Shown one piece after another: positions 8,891-17,415 of a stretch of 64,000 nucleotides of DNA. Positions within the stretch are counted from its first letter, which is position 1; the number at the start of each line of letters is the position of its first letter. The translations under genes were made by a program, and so were the position numbers. Under the pieces are notes generated by a model that was given only the letters and a program-made list of their open reading frames with translations, ran no database searches and had not been told where the DNA came from. This stretch comes from Cyclobacterium amurskyense (lineage in GTDB: Bacteria > Bacteroidota > Bacteroidia > Cytophagales > Cyclobacteriaceae), in the NCBI RefSeq assembly GCF_001050135.1, contig NZ_CP012040.1:3675001-3739000 (forward strand), written 5' to 3'.

Positions 8891-9540
8891 TTCTCAAAGT
8901 TTGTGGTATGGCCGATCCAGAGAATATTTCAGGATTGACACATATTAATGAGGTAGATTGGATGGGGATGATCTTTTATCCGCCATCAGGGCGCTATGTG
9001 CCGAATTTCGGTCAAGAACCTACCTTTTATAAGCAATTGAGCATTCCTAAAGTGGGGGTTTTTGTCAATGAGAATACCGATGAGATCCTAAAGAAAGTAA
9101 CTGATTATGGCTTGTCCATGGTGCAGTTGCATGGAGATGAATCTCCGGAGCTACTTAAAGCGATCAGAGAAAAATCAAATGTGAAGCTTATCAAAGTCTT
9201 TCGTGTGGGGGCAGATTGGAATTGGCAGACGCTAGAACCCTACGAAGCACTGGTTGATTATTTTCTATTTGACACTGATGGGCCCTCTTATGGAGGCACC
9301 GGACACCAGTTTAATTGGGAGCTATTGAATAATTATCCTTTTAAAACCTCTTTTTTGTTGAGTGGAGGAATAGCCCCTGAGGATACCGAAAGTCTTAAAA
9401 ATTGTTTCCAAAAATTCCCTGCCATGGTAGGCATAGATATCAATTCAAAATTTGAGATTTCAAAAGGCATTAAAGACCTGGAAAAGATAAAGCTATTTAC
9501 AGCCGCGATTAAAGATGATGTTGTATCAAAGAAAAATTAA
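8887..9540 (+). CDS. trpF: Phosphoribosylanthranilate isomerase
   Basis: A 217-residue TIM-barrel enzyme performing the Amadori rearrangement of phosphoribosylanthranilate. The catalytic Cys is in the N-terminal VCGM motif and the catalytic Asp in FLFDTDG. Other family stretches are VGVFVNE, QLHGDESPE and LSGGIAPED. The start overlaps the trpC stop by four bases (ATGA), and trpB follows six bases after the stop. Confidence 0.95.
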   Translation: MILKVCGMADPENISGLTHINEVDWMGMIFYPPSGRYVPNFGQEPTFYKQLSIPKVGVFVNENTDEILKKVTDYGLSMVQLHGDESPELLKAIREKSNVKLIKVFRVGADWNWQTLEPYEALVDYFLFDTDGPSYGGTGHQFNWELLNNYPFKTSFLLSGGIAPEDTESLKNCFQKFPAMVGIDINSKFEISKGIKDLEKIKLFTAAIKDDVVSKKN

Positions 9541-9546
9541 ATACCA

Positions 9547-10725
9547 ATGATAAAAATTGATGAAAACGGATTTTACGGTGATTTTGGGGGAGCATATATC
9601 CCTGAAATGCTGTACCCTAATATAGAAGAGCTCAGAGAAAATTATGAGCAGATTATGGCTTCCGAAGCTTTTAAAACAGAATTTGATAGTCTCCTAAAAG
9701 ATTATGTAGGGAGACCAACACCTCTGTTTCATGCCAAAAGGTTGTCAGAGAAATACGGTGTTAAGATTTACCTTAAAAGAGAAGACCTCTGTCATACAGG
9801 TGCTCATAAGATCAACAATACCATCGGTCAGATTATCCTAGCTAAAAAGCTAAATAAAAAACGTATTATAGCTGAGACTGGAGCAGGTCAGCATGGAGTG
9901 GCAACAGCCACGGTTTGTGCGCTAATGGGCATGGAATGTACGGTCTATATGGGGGCAATAGACATGGAGAGGCAAAAACCAAATGTGGAGCGAATGCGAA
10001 TTCTTGGTGCCACGGTAGTGCCCGCCAACTCCGGGAGTAAAACCCTAAAGGATGCTACCAATGAAGCCATGCGTCAATGGATAAACAATCCTGTGGATAC
10101 GCATTATATCATCGGATCAGTGGTAGGTCCTCACCCTTACCCTGAAATGGTAGCTAGGTTTCAGTCCGTTATTTCCGCTGAGATCAAAACTCAATTATTG
10201 GAGAAAGAAGGAAGGGATAATCCTGATATTGTCATAGCATGTGTAGGGGGTGGAAGCAATGCCGCTGGAGCATTTTTCCATTACTATAATGATGAGAGGG
10301 TTCGTTTAATCGCAGTAGAAGCAGCAGGATTAGGGGTGAATTCCGGAAAATCAGCTGCCACTACCCAATTGGGGAAACCAGGGATTTTACACGGAAGTAA
10401 AACTTTGTTGATGCAAACTGAAGATGGGCAAGTAGTAGAGCCGCACAGTATATCAGCAGGCTTGGATTACCCTGGAATAGGTCCTGTTCATGCGCATTTA
10501 TTTGCCTCAGGAAGAGGTGAGTTTTTGGCTGTTGAGGATGAAGATGCCATGAAAGCAGGTATAGAATTAAGCAGGTTGGAAGGTATTATTCCAGCCATCG
10601 AGTCTGCACATGCTCTTTCTGCATTGAACCAGCTGAAATACAAAGCATCAGATACAATTGTCATCAATTTGTCCGGAAGAGGTGACAAGGATTTGGAAAC
10701 GTATATTAAATGGGGGAATTACTAA
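9547..10725 (+). CDS. trpB: Tryptophan synthase beta chain
   Basis: A PLP enzyme condensing indole with serine to give tryptophan. It has 392 residues, typical of the TrpB1 type that works with TrpA. The Schiff-base lysine is Lys88 in HTGAHKINNT, and the phosphate-binding loop is GGGSNAAG. The monovalent-cation and communication-domain regions are intact. Its stop overlaps the preferred trpA start (TAATG), indicating translational coupling of the two subunits. Confidence 0.97.
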   Translation: MIKIDENGFYGDFGGAYIPEMLYPNIEELRENYEQIMASEAFKTEFDSLLKDYVGRPTPLFHAKRLSEKYGVKIYLKREDLCHTGAHKINNTIGQIILAKKLNKKRIIAETGAGQHGVATATVCALMGMECTVYMGAIDMERQKPNVERMRILGATVVPANSGSKTLKDATNEAMRQWINNPVDTHYIIGSVVGPHPYPEMVARFQSVISAEIKTQLLEKEGRDNPDIVIACVGGGSNAAGAFFHYYNDERVRLIAVEAAGLGVNSGKSAATTQLGKPGILHGSKTLLMQTEDGQVVEPHSISAGLDYPGIGPVHAHLFASGRGEFLAVEDEDAMKAGIELSRLEGIIPAIESAHALSALNQLKYKASDTIVINLSGRGDKDLETYIKWGNY

Positions 10726-11504
10726 TGGCTATGAATAGAATAGAAGAATTATTTAAAAATAAGGAAAGAAATATTCTTTCAATTTATTTTACTGCAGGCT
10801 ATCCTAACCTGAATGATACCATGAGTATTATGGAGGCCATAGAGGACGCGGGAGCCGATATAATTGAGATAGGAATCCCATATTCTGACCCCGTAGCCGA
10901 TGGACCAACCATACAGGACAGCAATACCATTGCATTAAACAATGGAATGACCCTTAAAATCTTGTTTAGCCAATTGGCAGAGTTAAGAGGGAAATTAAAA
11001 ATACCAGTAATTCTGATGGGCTACTTAAACCCTATAGTTCAATATGGTATGGAGGATTTTTGTAAAAAATGCCAAGAGGTTGGGGTAGATGGCTTAATTG
11101 TTCCAGATCTTCCAATGAAGCAGTACATCGATTCTTATAAAGGATTGTTTGAAGCGTATAACCTGAGAAACACCTTCCTTATATCCCCACAAACCTCCCC
11201 GGAAAGGATCCGTGAGATTGATAGGGAGACCGATGGTTTCATATACATGGTTTCTTCTGCCAGCATAACTGGAGCGAAAAAAGACGTTAGTCCCGAACAA
11301 ATAGCTTATTTTGAAAGGGTAGCAGAAATGGGACTTAAAAACCCAAGGCTTATAGGTTTTGGAATTTCTGACAAGGCTTCCTTTTCAACGGCTTCCTCAC
11401 ATGCCCAAGGCGCAATTATTGGTAGTGCTTTCATTAATGTTTTGCGTGAAGCAAAAAACCTAAAAGAAGAAATCAATACATTTATTAAAGGCATTCTATC
11501 ATGA
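10725..11504 (+). CDS. trpA: Tryptophan synthase alpha chain
   Basis: Cleaves indole-3-glycerol phosphate and channels indole to TrpB. The start at 10725 overlaps the trpB stop as TAATG and gives 259 residues. An ATG at 10710 inside trpB and one at 10731 are alternatives. The catalytic Glu48 and Asp59 lie in EIGIPYSDPVADGP, equivalent to Glu49 and Asp60 of the enterobacterial enzyme. The active-site loop and phosphate-binding GFGIS are present. Its stop overlaps the next gene's ATG (ATGA). Confidence 0.95.
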   Translation: MAMNRIEELFKNKERNILSIYFTAGYPNLNDTMSIMEAIEDAGADIIEIGIPYSDPVADGPTIQDSNTIALNNGMTLKILFSQLAELRGKLKIPVILMGYLNPIVQYGMEDFCKKCQEVGVDGLIVPDLPMKQYIDSYKGLFEAYNLRNTFLISPQTSPERIREIDRETDGFIYMVSSASITGAKKDVSPEQIAYFERVAEMGLKNPRLIGFGISDKASFSTASSHAQGAIIGSAFINVLREAKNLKEEINTFIKGILS

Positions 11505-12520
11505 TCATACAGCTAATTTCTGATATTAGTACACAGGCCAAAGAAAATCTAATTCAAAAAGTCAATAGTATAGGTTATAAGGTTACCGAAGTTAAAACCC
11601 AGGCAGGGAATTACCTGATAGGTATAGGGAAAGTAACTTATGACATTAGGAAAATTGGCGCAATGGAGGGGATTTTGGATATCCATGTCGTTTCTGATGA
11701 ATACAAGCTGGTTTCTAAAAAATGGAAAGCCAAGCCTACTAGTGTTGACCTTGGTGATGGAATTGCAATCAAAGACGGTGACATGGCCATTATATCCGGT
11801 CCTTGTTCCATAGAGTCAGAGGAGCAAATAGAGCGTGTAATTGCCCACCTAAAAGAGAATCAGGTCACCATGATGCGAGGTGGGGTTTTCAAACCAAGAA
11901 GCAGCCCTTATGCCTTTAGGGGTTTGGGTATGGAAGGTTTGAAACTTTGGCACCAACATGCAAAGGCAGCTGGGATAAAAATTGTAACAGAAGTCATGCA
12001 GGTATCTCAAATTGAAGAAATGCATGATTATGTAGATGTTTTTCAAGTAGGCGCCCGCAACACACAAAACTTTAATTTGCTGGATGAATTAGGGAAAATT
12101 GATAAAGCAGTCCTTATTAAAAGAGGGATTTCAGGTACTATAGAAGAATTGCTTCAATCTGCGGAATATGTATTTTCAGGGGGCAACGAGAAACTAATTC
12201 TTTGTGAAAGAGGAATCCGTACTTACGAAAGAGCAAGTAGGAATACTTTGGACTTGAATGCCGTTCCAATTCTTAAATCAAAATCACATTTACCTGTTGT
12301 AGTAGACCCTTCACATGGTATAGGAATCAGGGATTTTGTACCTCAAATGGCTTTGGCAGGAGTGATGGCAGGAGCAGACGGTATAATCTATGAATCGCAT
12401 GAATATCCGGATAAAGCCTTTTCTGATGGGCAGCAAACCTTGAATTTTACTCAAAGTAGTGAGTTGATAGGTTATATCAGGAAAATTTTTGAAGTGAGAA
12501 AGACTTTTGATTTACATTAA
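11501..12520 (+). CDS. aroF: 3-deoxy-7-phosphoheptulonate (DAHP) synthase, AroAI-beta type with N-terminal regulatory domain
   Basis: Condenses phosphoenolpyruvate and erythrose 4-phosphate, the first step of the shikimate pathway. The 339 residues divide into a ferredoxin-like N-terminal domain (about 1-70), used for feedback regulation in the Thermotoga-type enzyme, and a TIM barrel with AIISGPCSIES, MMRGGVFKPRSSPY and VVDPSHGIG. The gene overlaps trpA by four bases and closes the trp operon, so chorismate supply would be co-regulated with tryptophan synthesis by the upstream attenuator. The symbol is by family; aroG or aroA is used for the same group elsewhere. Confidence 0.93.
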   Translation: MIIQLISDISTQAKENLIQKVNSIGYKVTEVKTQAGNYLIGIGKVTYDIRKIGAMEGILDIHVVSDEYKLVSKKWKAKPTSVDLGDGIAIKDGDMAIISGPCSIESEEQIERVIAHLKENQVTMMRGGVFKPRSSPYAFRGLGMEGLKLWHQHAKAAGIKIVTEVMQVSQIEEMHDYVDVFQVGARNTQNFNLLDELGKIDKAVLIKRGISGTIEELLQSAEYVFSGGNEKLILCERGIRTYERASRNTLDLNAVPILKSKSHLPVVVDPSHGIGIRDFVPQMALAGVMAGADGIIYESHEYPDKAFSDGQQTLNFTQSSELIGYIRKIFEVRKTFDLH

Positions 12521-12537
12521 GAGGACTGGACCAAACG

Positions 12538-12611
12538 CAAAATCAGCTACGCACCTGCAATTCCTATAAGCACAAAATCCCCCTTTAGGGCAAGAAAGGG
12601 GGATTTCAACG
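12538..12611 (+). repeat. 74-bp repeat, copy A
   Basis: Begins CAAAATCAGCTACGCACCTG and is repeated with few changes at 12745. It contains a perfect 12-bp inverted repeat. It lies just after the DAHP synthase gene. Function unknown; it may be the 3' end of the operon transcript or a small REP-like element. Confidence 0.75.
12575..12606. terminator. 12-bp perfect hairpin after the trp operon
   Basis: AAATCCCCCTTT (12575-12586) pairs perfectly with AAAGGGGGATTT (12595-12606) around an 8-base loop. No long T run follows, only TTT, so it may act as a weak terminator in both directions or as a 3'-end stabiliser. It lies between convergent genes. Confidence 0.5.
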
Positions 12612-12744
12612 CAAACATTCTAAAATATAAAGCTAGTAATAGTAGGAAATTCCCGTAGTAATTCCCCTTACCCACTTGAAGGGGTATCTTCTGAAATGGG
12701 GAAGAAAAGCTTAATTGGTTTCCTTGTACCGGTCTGATGAAATT

Positions 12745-12819
12745 CAAAATCAGCTACGCACCTGTAATTCCTAAAAGTACAAAATTCCCCTTTAGGGCAA
12801 GAAATGGGGATTTTAAACG
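12745..12819 (+). repeat. 75-bp repeat, copy B
   Basis: About 87 percent identical by eye to copy A at 12538, sharing the opening CAAAATCAGCTACGCACCTG and the core TTTAGGGCAAGAAA. The hairpin here is imperfect (AAAATTCCCC against GGGGATTTT). The two copies are about 207 bases apart in the same orientation. Confidence 0.75.
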
Positions 12820-12892
12820 TGAAATGGAAAACAGAAATGCATCTGCCAATCATTGGCTCGCCCAAAAAAAAATAAATTCCCCCTTCAAAAAT

Positions 12893-12942
12893 TTTAAACC
12901 CGGATTATGTAATAGAATGTCTATTGCATATTTCGGGTTAAA
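12893..12942. repeat. Collapsed copy of the dispersed MITE-like repeat (ends only)
   Basis: A 50-base imperfect palindrome: AACCCGGATTATGTAATAGA followed after 3 bases by TCTATTGCATATTTCGGGTT. The two arms correspond to the two terminal inverted repeats of the ~200-bp elements at 23381, 28280 and 56124, but the whole core is absent. Confidence 0.75.
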
Positions 12943-12962
12943 TCGAACTATGGCAATTGGAT

Positions 12963-13430
12963 TTAAATTCTGATCGATGAAAAATACACCCAACCTATAA
13001 ATAAGATTTGCAGGGGAATTCGAAACCATAAATATTCTAATCCATTTCCTTCAAAGGTGGCGTTTTGATAATCAATTTGTTCCATAGAAGCTTTTATGTT
13101 AGCTGGTATAATCAACACGAAAAACAGGATCAATAGCCAGGCAGTTACCAACCTAAATTGTGGCACATGTAAGCCAATGGCAGCCATGATTTCAATTAAG
13201 CCTGTAAAGTAAACAAGCTCTTTTTTAAAGGGGAGGAAGTCTGGAATCATCATTGCCATGCCCTCTGTAAACAAAAAATGGCCCAGTGCAGTAAAAAGTA
13301 GCATGGCCGAAAGGCCAATTCTAGCAGATAGAGAGAAATTATAAACACCATATACTAGCTTCATATAGCCTATGGCAAGGATTGTAACAGCGATTAACAG
13401 TATAAATGGTTTCATCTTTTTTTTATACAA
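12963..13430 (-). CDS. DoxX-like integral membrane protein
   Basis: A 155-residue protein with four hydrophobic helices (about 6-28, 35-60, 72-92 and 97-120) and a final hydrophobic stretch, resembling the DoxX/DoxX-like family. The TEGMA and FTGLIEIMAAIGL segments fit that family. An in-frame Met at residue 6 is an alternative start. It lies 38 bases downstream of the Crp/Fnr-type regulator on the same strand and is probably in one transcript with it. The physiological role of these proteins is poorly defined, so no substrate is assigned. Confidence 0.7.
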   Translation of the reverse strand: MYKKKMKPFILLIAVTILAIGYMKLVYGVYNFSLSARIGLSAMLLFTALGHFLFTEGMAMMIPDFLPFKKELVYFTGLIEIMAAIGLHVPQFRLVTAWLLILFFVLIIPANIKASMEQIDYQNATFEGNGLEYLWFRIPLQILFIGWVYFSSIRI

Positions 13431-13468
13431 AGGTGGGTAAAGTTCCTAGTCGCTACAATGAACCCAAG

Positions 13469-14035
13469 TTAAGAAATTCGTCTCCTAATTCTACTTAGCG
13501 CTTGAGGAGTAACCCCTATGTATGAGGCAATGTATTTAAGAGGAATATCTAGGATTAGTTTAGGGCGTTTGTTGAATAGGGACCTATACCTTTGCTCAGC
13601 TGTTTCATTCAAAAAGGAAAGTTCTCTTTCTGATTTTAACAAAAAAAGATTTTCAGCAGCTTTTCTACCTATGGTATTTCCTATACTTGTATTGGCATAA
13701 ATGAATTCTAAGTCTTTTTGTGAAATTCTCCAAAGCGTAGTTTTGGTCATGGTTTCTATTTGGTATCCGCAGGGTTTTTGGGTCAAAAAAGAATCATATG
13801 CACTTACAAATTGACCTTCGAAACAAAATCCAAAGGTCAAATCCTTATCTTCACCAGGGAAATAGAATCTGGCTGAGCCTTTTTCTATAAAGGAAAGGTA
13901 CTTCTCAGTTTGCCCCACTTTTAACAGTGGTGTTTTTTTAGCAAATTCCCCCTTTTTTAGTTTAGAAGAAAATAGGGCCCAATCACTATCATTTATTCCA
14001 ATTAATTGGTTAAAATATTCCCTGATTTGATTCAT
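13469..14035 (-). CDS. Crp/Fnr-family transcriptional regulator
   Basis: A 188-residue protein with an N-terminal cyclic-nucleotide-binding-like beta barrel (about 20-120, with LSFIEKGSARFYF) and a C-terminal winged-helix region. The recognition-helix area is IPLKYIASYIGVTPQALSRIRRRI. The Fnr-type cysteines are absent, so it is not an iron-sulfur sensor; the ligand is unknown. It is common in Bacteroidota beside small membrane or stress genes. It probably controls itself and the DoxX-like gene downstream. Confidence 0.85.
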   Translation of the reverse strand: MNQIREYFNQLIGINDSDWALFSSKLKKGEFAKKTPLLKVGQTEKYLSFIEKGSARFYFPGEDKDLTFGFCFEGQFVSAYDSFLTQKPCGYQIETMTKTTLWRISQKDLEFIYANTSIGNTIGRKAAENLFLLKSERELSFLNETAEQRYRSLFNKRPKLILDIPLKYIASYIGVTPQALSRIRRRIS

Positions 14036-14335
14036 TTTTCACTTAATTTTTCGACCTTTCAGCAAGTCCAATATACTAGATGTAATTCTAATATTTAAGG
14101 TAAGGAATTATCGTATTGCTAACTTAGCCTTGTCTGATGGAAATGAGAAAATATAACAGATTGGTACCTAATGAGTTCAATTTTTAGTTTTAACCTAATC
14201 TTGAAAAAATAGTCAGTCAATTGCTGTATTATTTCATAATTTAAGTTAAAACCAAACCATTTTTATAATCCCTAGTTGTCATTTTTCGTTTAACATTTAA
14301 GTAAAGATATTAAACCAACTAGTGAATATTTACCC
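14036..14335. other. Divergent intergenic region, regulator / phenylalanine hydroxylase
   Basis: Exactly 300 bases that must contain promoters for both the Crp/Fnr gene on the minus strand and the hydroxylase on the plus strand. No clean TTTG/TAnnTTTG pair and no clear Crp-type palindrome was recognised by eye. Confidence 0.5.
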
Positions 14336-15139
14336 ATGGCAAATCAATTTGATAATTATAAAAGGAGGAATATTTTTTCCAAAGGGATTTTTTCCGACCC
14401 CAGTTTGGCTTTATTGCAGCAGGATTTTAGGACTTATACGCCAGAAGATTATAAAGTTTGGGAAACGCTCTTTGAAAAGCAGGCAAAGAATTTACCTGAT
14501 TCAGCAGCTATGGAAGTGATAAAAGGCATGGAGGCCATAGGTTTTTCATCAAAAAGTATTGCCAATCTAAAGGATGCCTCTTACCGATTGAATGAATCCA
14601 CAGGTTGGACAATACAGGTGGTTCCAGGGCTTGTAAGTGATGAATTGTTTTTTAGATTACTACAAAACAAGCGATTTCCAGTCACCTCTTGGCTTAGGAA
14701 AATCGATGAGCTGGATTACCTGCTTGAACCGGATTTATTTCATGATGCTTTTGGCCATTTGCCTATGCTGATGGACCCTACTTTCTCTGGGTTTTTGCAG
14801 CAATTGGCCAATTCAGCATTGCGGTTTATAGATAATCCCTTGGCTATAGAATTAATTTCAAGGGTCTATTGGTATACAGCTGATTTCGGTTTGATAAGGG
14901 AGGGCAATAAGCTTAAAGCTTATGGCGCAGGTATCCTTAGTTCTTCTGGTGAACTTCAATATAGCCTTTCCAAAGAACCCAAGCACCTTGATTTCGATGT
15001 GGAGGCAGTTTTGAATACCCCTTATTGGAAGAATAAATTTCAAGACAGGTATTTTATAATTGACAATTTCTTAGAGCTGTACATGTCAATTCCCTTGATT
15101 GAAGAAAAACTAGAAGAACTTTTGCAAAAAGCAGAGTAA
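14336..15139 (+). CDS. phhA: Phenylalanine 4-monooxygenase (biopterin-dependent aromatic amino acid hydroxylase)
   Basis: Hydroxylates phenylalanine to tyrosine using tetrahydropterin, O2 and non-haem iron. The 267-residue single-domain form matches bacterial enzymes. The iron-binding signature EPDLFHDAFGHLP supplies His136 and His141. The third ligand, normally Glu in the segment TVEFGL, is Asp183 here (YWYTADFGLI), which is unusual. No pterin dehydratase (phhB) lies beside it. The role may be tyrosine supply or phenylalanine breakdown. It is transcribed alone from the region shared with the Crp/Fnr gene. Confidence 0.9.
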   Translation: MANQFDNYKRRNIFSKGIFSDPSLALLQQDFRTYTPEDYKVWETLFEKQAKNLPDSAAMEVIKGMEAIGFSSKSIANLKDASYRLNESTGWTIQVVPGLVSDELFFRLLQNKRFPVTSWLRKIDELDYLLEPDLFHDAFGHLPMLMDPTFSGFLQQLANSALRFIDNPLAIELISRVYWYTADFGLIREGNKLKAYGAGILSSSGELQYSLSKEPKHLDFDVEAVLNTPYWKNKFQDRYFIIDNFLELYMSIPLIEEKLEELLQKAE

Positions 15140-15209
15140 AAACGGGCATTTGTAAGGGAAATTTTTTAATCTTAGGGCCTTAATTCCCATTTATAATTTA
15201 ATCACTGCT

Positions 15210-16802
15210 ATGTCTGCTCTTTTTAAGAAATTTGTATTTTTAGTATTTCTATTGCCATTTGCTATAAATCTCCAGGCCCAAGAAGCCAAAGACTTGGATA
15301 TTTACCTAGCCATAGGGCAATCCAACATGGCTGGAAGAGCAGAAATTCTCCCCGATTTAAAAGCACCTTTAGAAGGTGTTTATCTTTTCACGGGGAAGGA
15401 ATGGATACCCGCTGTCAATCCGCTCAACTTGTATTCAAGTGTAAGAAAAGTAGTAAGTATGCAGCGCCTCGGCCCTGTATATGGTTTTGCCCGAAAAATG
15501 CAAAGTGAAAGTCCAGAGAGAAAAATTGGACTTGTGGTCAATGCAAAGGGAGGAAGTGTTATCGCTGAGTGGATGCCCGGCACATTGTTTTTCAATGAGA
15601 TCCTCTCTCGAGCAAGGCTTGCAGCCGAAAGTGGCGAGATAAAAGGAATTATCTGGCACCAAGGTGAAGGTGATGTAAAGGAAGCAGACCAATACCTAGG
15701 GAAAATAGGTCACTTGATTACCGCTTTTAGGGACAGTTTAAATTTACCTGAGTTGCCATTTGTTGTAGGGCAATTGTCTGAAGATAAACCTGTAAGGAAG
15801 CCGTTGAATGATTTTTTAGTTAACCTTCCTCAAGAAATGCCTAACACAGGCGTGGCTCTGTCCTATGGTACAACCGCTTTTGATAGTACCCATTTTGATA
15901 GCCCAAGTCAAATTTTAATTGGAGAGAGATATGCTGATCAAATGATAAAATTATTAGACGCCAAAAAACAAACGGATAGTTTTTCCTTCGGAGTGCTATC
16001 AGACATTCAGTATGCTGATGTAGAAACGGTCGGCAAACGCAATTATCGAGGTACCTTGGAAACTTTAAAACGCACCATACCTATCCTTAATGCTTATGAT
16101 TTGGAATTCTCTGTGCATCTAGGAGATTTGATTGACCGTGATTTTGAGAGTTTTGATGCTCCTTTGTCGATTTTGGAGGATAGTGAAGCGCCATTCCAAT
16201 TTGTCTGGGGGAACCATGATTTTTCTGTTCTGGATAGCCTCAAACAAAGGGTTGGAGAAAAAATAAATAACCAAAAAGGTTACCATTCTTTTGAAATCGG
16301 CAACATGGTATTTATGGTTGTCAATGGAATGGACATCAGTGTGGGAGGTCACCCTGAAGGGAGTAAAAATCACACACAAGCCCTAGAGATGATGGAAACA
16401 TTGGAAAAGGGAGGAGCCAATAATGTAAAACCCTGGAATGGAGGGGTTGGCCAAGAACAGTTGGCTTGGATGGAGTCAATAGTACAAAATGCTGAAAAAG
16501 ATGGAAAACACGTTGTTGCATTTTGTCATTATCCGTTGTTGCCTGAAAATGGCTTGCATTTACTTAACCATAAGGAAGTTATGGACCGCATAGGAGGGTC
16601 TCCAGCCATGGTGGCATGGTTGTCGGGACATCACCATGCAGGAAATTATTTCAAGGATGATAATGGTATGCATCATCTCACCTTTTTAGGTATGGTAGAA
16701 GCCGAAACGCCTGCTCTTGGCGCAATCGTCACAGTAAAAAAAGATAAATTAATTATTCACGGAATCGGCAATGAGGAAGACCGGATCCTGAATTTCAGGT
16801 AA
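15210..16802 (+). CDS. Secreted fusion: SGNH sialate O-acetylesterase-like domain plus calcineurin-like phosphoesterase
   Basis: 530 residues with a signal peptide (about 1-23, cleavage near QAQE). Residues ~27-245 form an SGNH esterase of the SASA/DUF303 type: GQSNMAG with the nucleophile Ser38, WHQGEGD, and a C-terminal DSTHFD with the likely His. Residues ~255-520 form a metallophosphoesterase: SDIQYAD (Asp265), HLGDLIDRD, WGNHD, CHYPLLP and SGHHHAGNY. The latter resembles the Mn-dependent ADP-ribose/CDP-alcohol diphosphatase group. Both sets of catalytic residues look intact. It is probably periplasmic or exported and acts on acetylated glycans and a phosphodiester. The natural substrate is unknown. 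Confidence 0.85.
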   Translation: MSALFKKFVFLVFLLPFAINLQAQEAKDLDIYLAIGQSNMAGRAEILPDLKAPLEGVYLFTGKEWIPAVNPLNLYSSVRKVVSMQRLGPVYGFARKMQSESPERKIGLVVNAKGGSVIAEWMPGTLFFNEILSRARLAAESGEIKGIIWHQGEGDVKEADQYLGKIGHLITAFRDSLNLPELPFVVGQLSEDKPVRKPLNDFLVNLPQEMPNTGVALSYGTTAFDSTHFDSPSQILIGERYADQMIKLLDAKKQTDSFSFGVLSDIQYADVETVGKRNYRGTLETLKRTIPILNAYDLEFSVHLGDLIDRDFESFDAPLSILEDSEAPFQFVWGNHDFSVLDSLKQRVGEKINNQKGYHSFEIGNMVFMVVNGMDISVGGHPEGSKNHTQALEMMETLEKGGANNVKPWNGGVGQEQLAWMESIVQNAEKDGKHVVAFCHYPLLPENGLHLLNHKEVMDRIGGSPAMVAWLSGHHHAGNYFKDDNGMHHLTFLGMVEAETPALGAIVTVKKDKLIIHGIGNEEDRILNFR

Positions 16803-16898
16803 ATACCAACGGCTTAAATTTTCTTTTCTTAAAGGCGTTTAGACTTTCCGCTTTTGGTACTGGATTAATTTTTATATTTGCTGCCTAAATAAAAAATT

Positions 16899-17396
16899 AT
16901 GTACACCCGCTTTGCTAAATTCTTTTACTTCCTATCAATTGGAATGTTCTTATTTGTTTTCTTGTATGCATACGCATCCATGCCTGACTTTGCTACTTAT
17001 GAGCAAAACAGCAAAGGTTTGCCTATGAAACAATTAAGCAAGGAAAACTTCTTTTACATTACTGTAATAATATTTTTCATTTACAATGTATTACTGATCA
17101 TTCCAGGTAAAATGATTGAAATGAAAAGTAATGCCTCTCTGCTGCGACTTTTTCCAGTAGGTGATAAATATAGAGATCGTATCTTGGCGTGGATTTATTC
17201 CTTTATCGGAGTTTTAAATGTATGTACATGCATTATGGTTTTTTTCATCCATAGTCTTACCAATCAGAATGAAATAAAGAGTACCGAATACAATGTCTTC
17301 TTTTACCTTGTCCCTTTATTATTAATTATTTGGGTGATGGGACTCTTTTTCATACTTGTAGGTAAAATGAAACAGGTTAAAACGGGTACAGTTTAA
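16899..17396 (+). CDS. Small membrane protein of unknown function upstream of parE
   Basis: 165 residues with four hydrophobic segments, at about 8-27, 50-68, 97-118 and 130-153. No family motif is recognised. It ends 19 bases before the topoisomerase subunit B gene and is probably co-transcribed with it. The function is unknown and the position may be incidental. Confidence 0.7.
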   Translation: MYTRFAKFFYFLSIGMFLFVFLYAYASMPDFATYEQNSKGLPMKQLSKENFFYITVIIFFIYNVLLIIPGKMIEMKSNASLLRLFPVGDKYRDRILAWIYSFIGVLNVCTCIMVFFIHSLTNQNEIKSTEYNVFFYLVPLLLIIWVMGLFFILVGKMKQVKTGTV

Positions 17397-17415
17397 GGTA
17401 GAAAACAGTTAAGAT

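Noticed and set aside
12737..12973. 78-codon open frame after the trp operon
   Set aside because: It covers repeat copy B and the collapsed repeat element; the apparent coding is an accident of the repeats.
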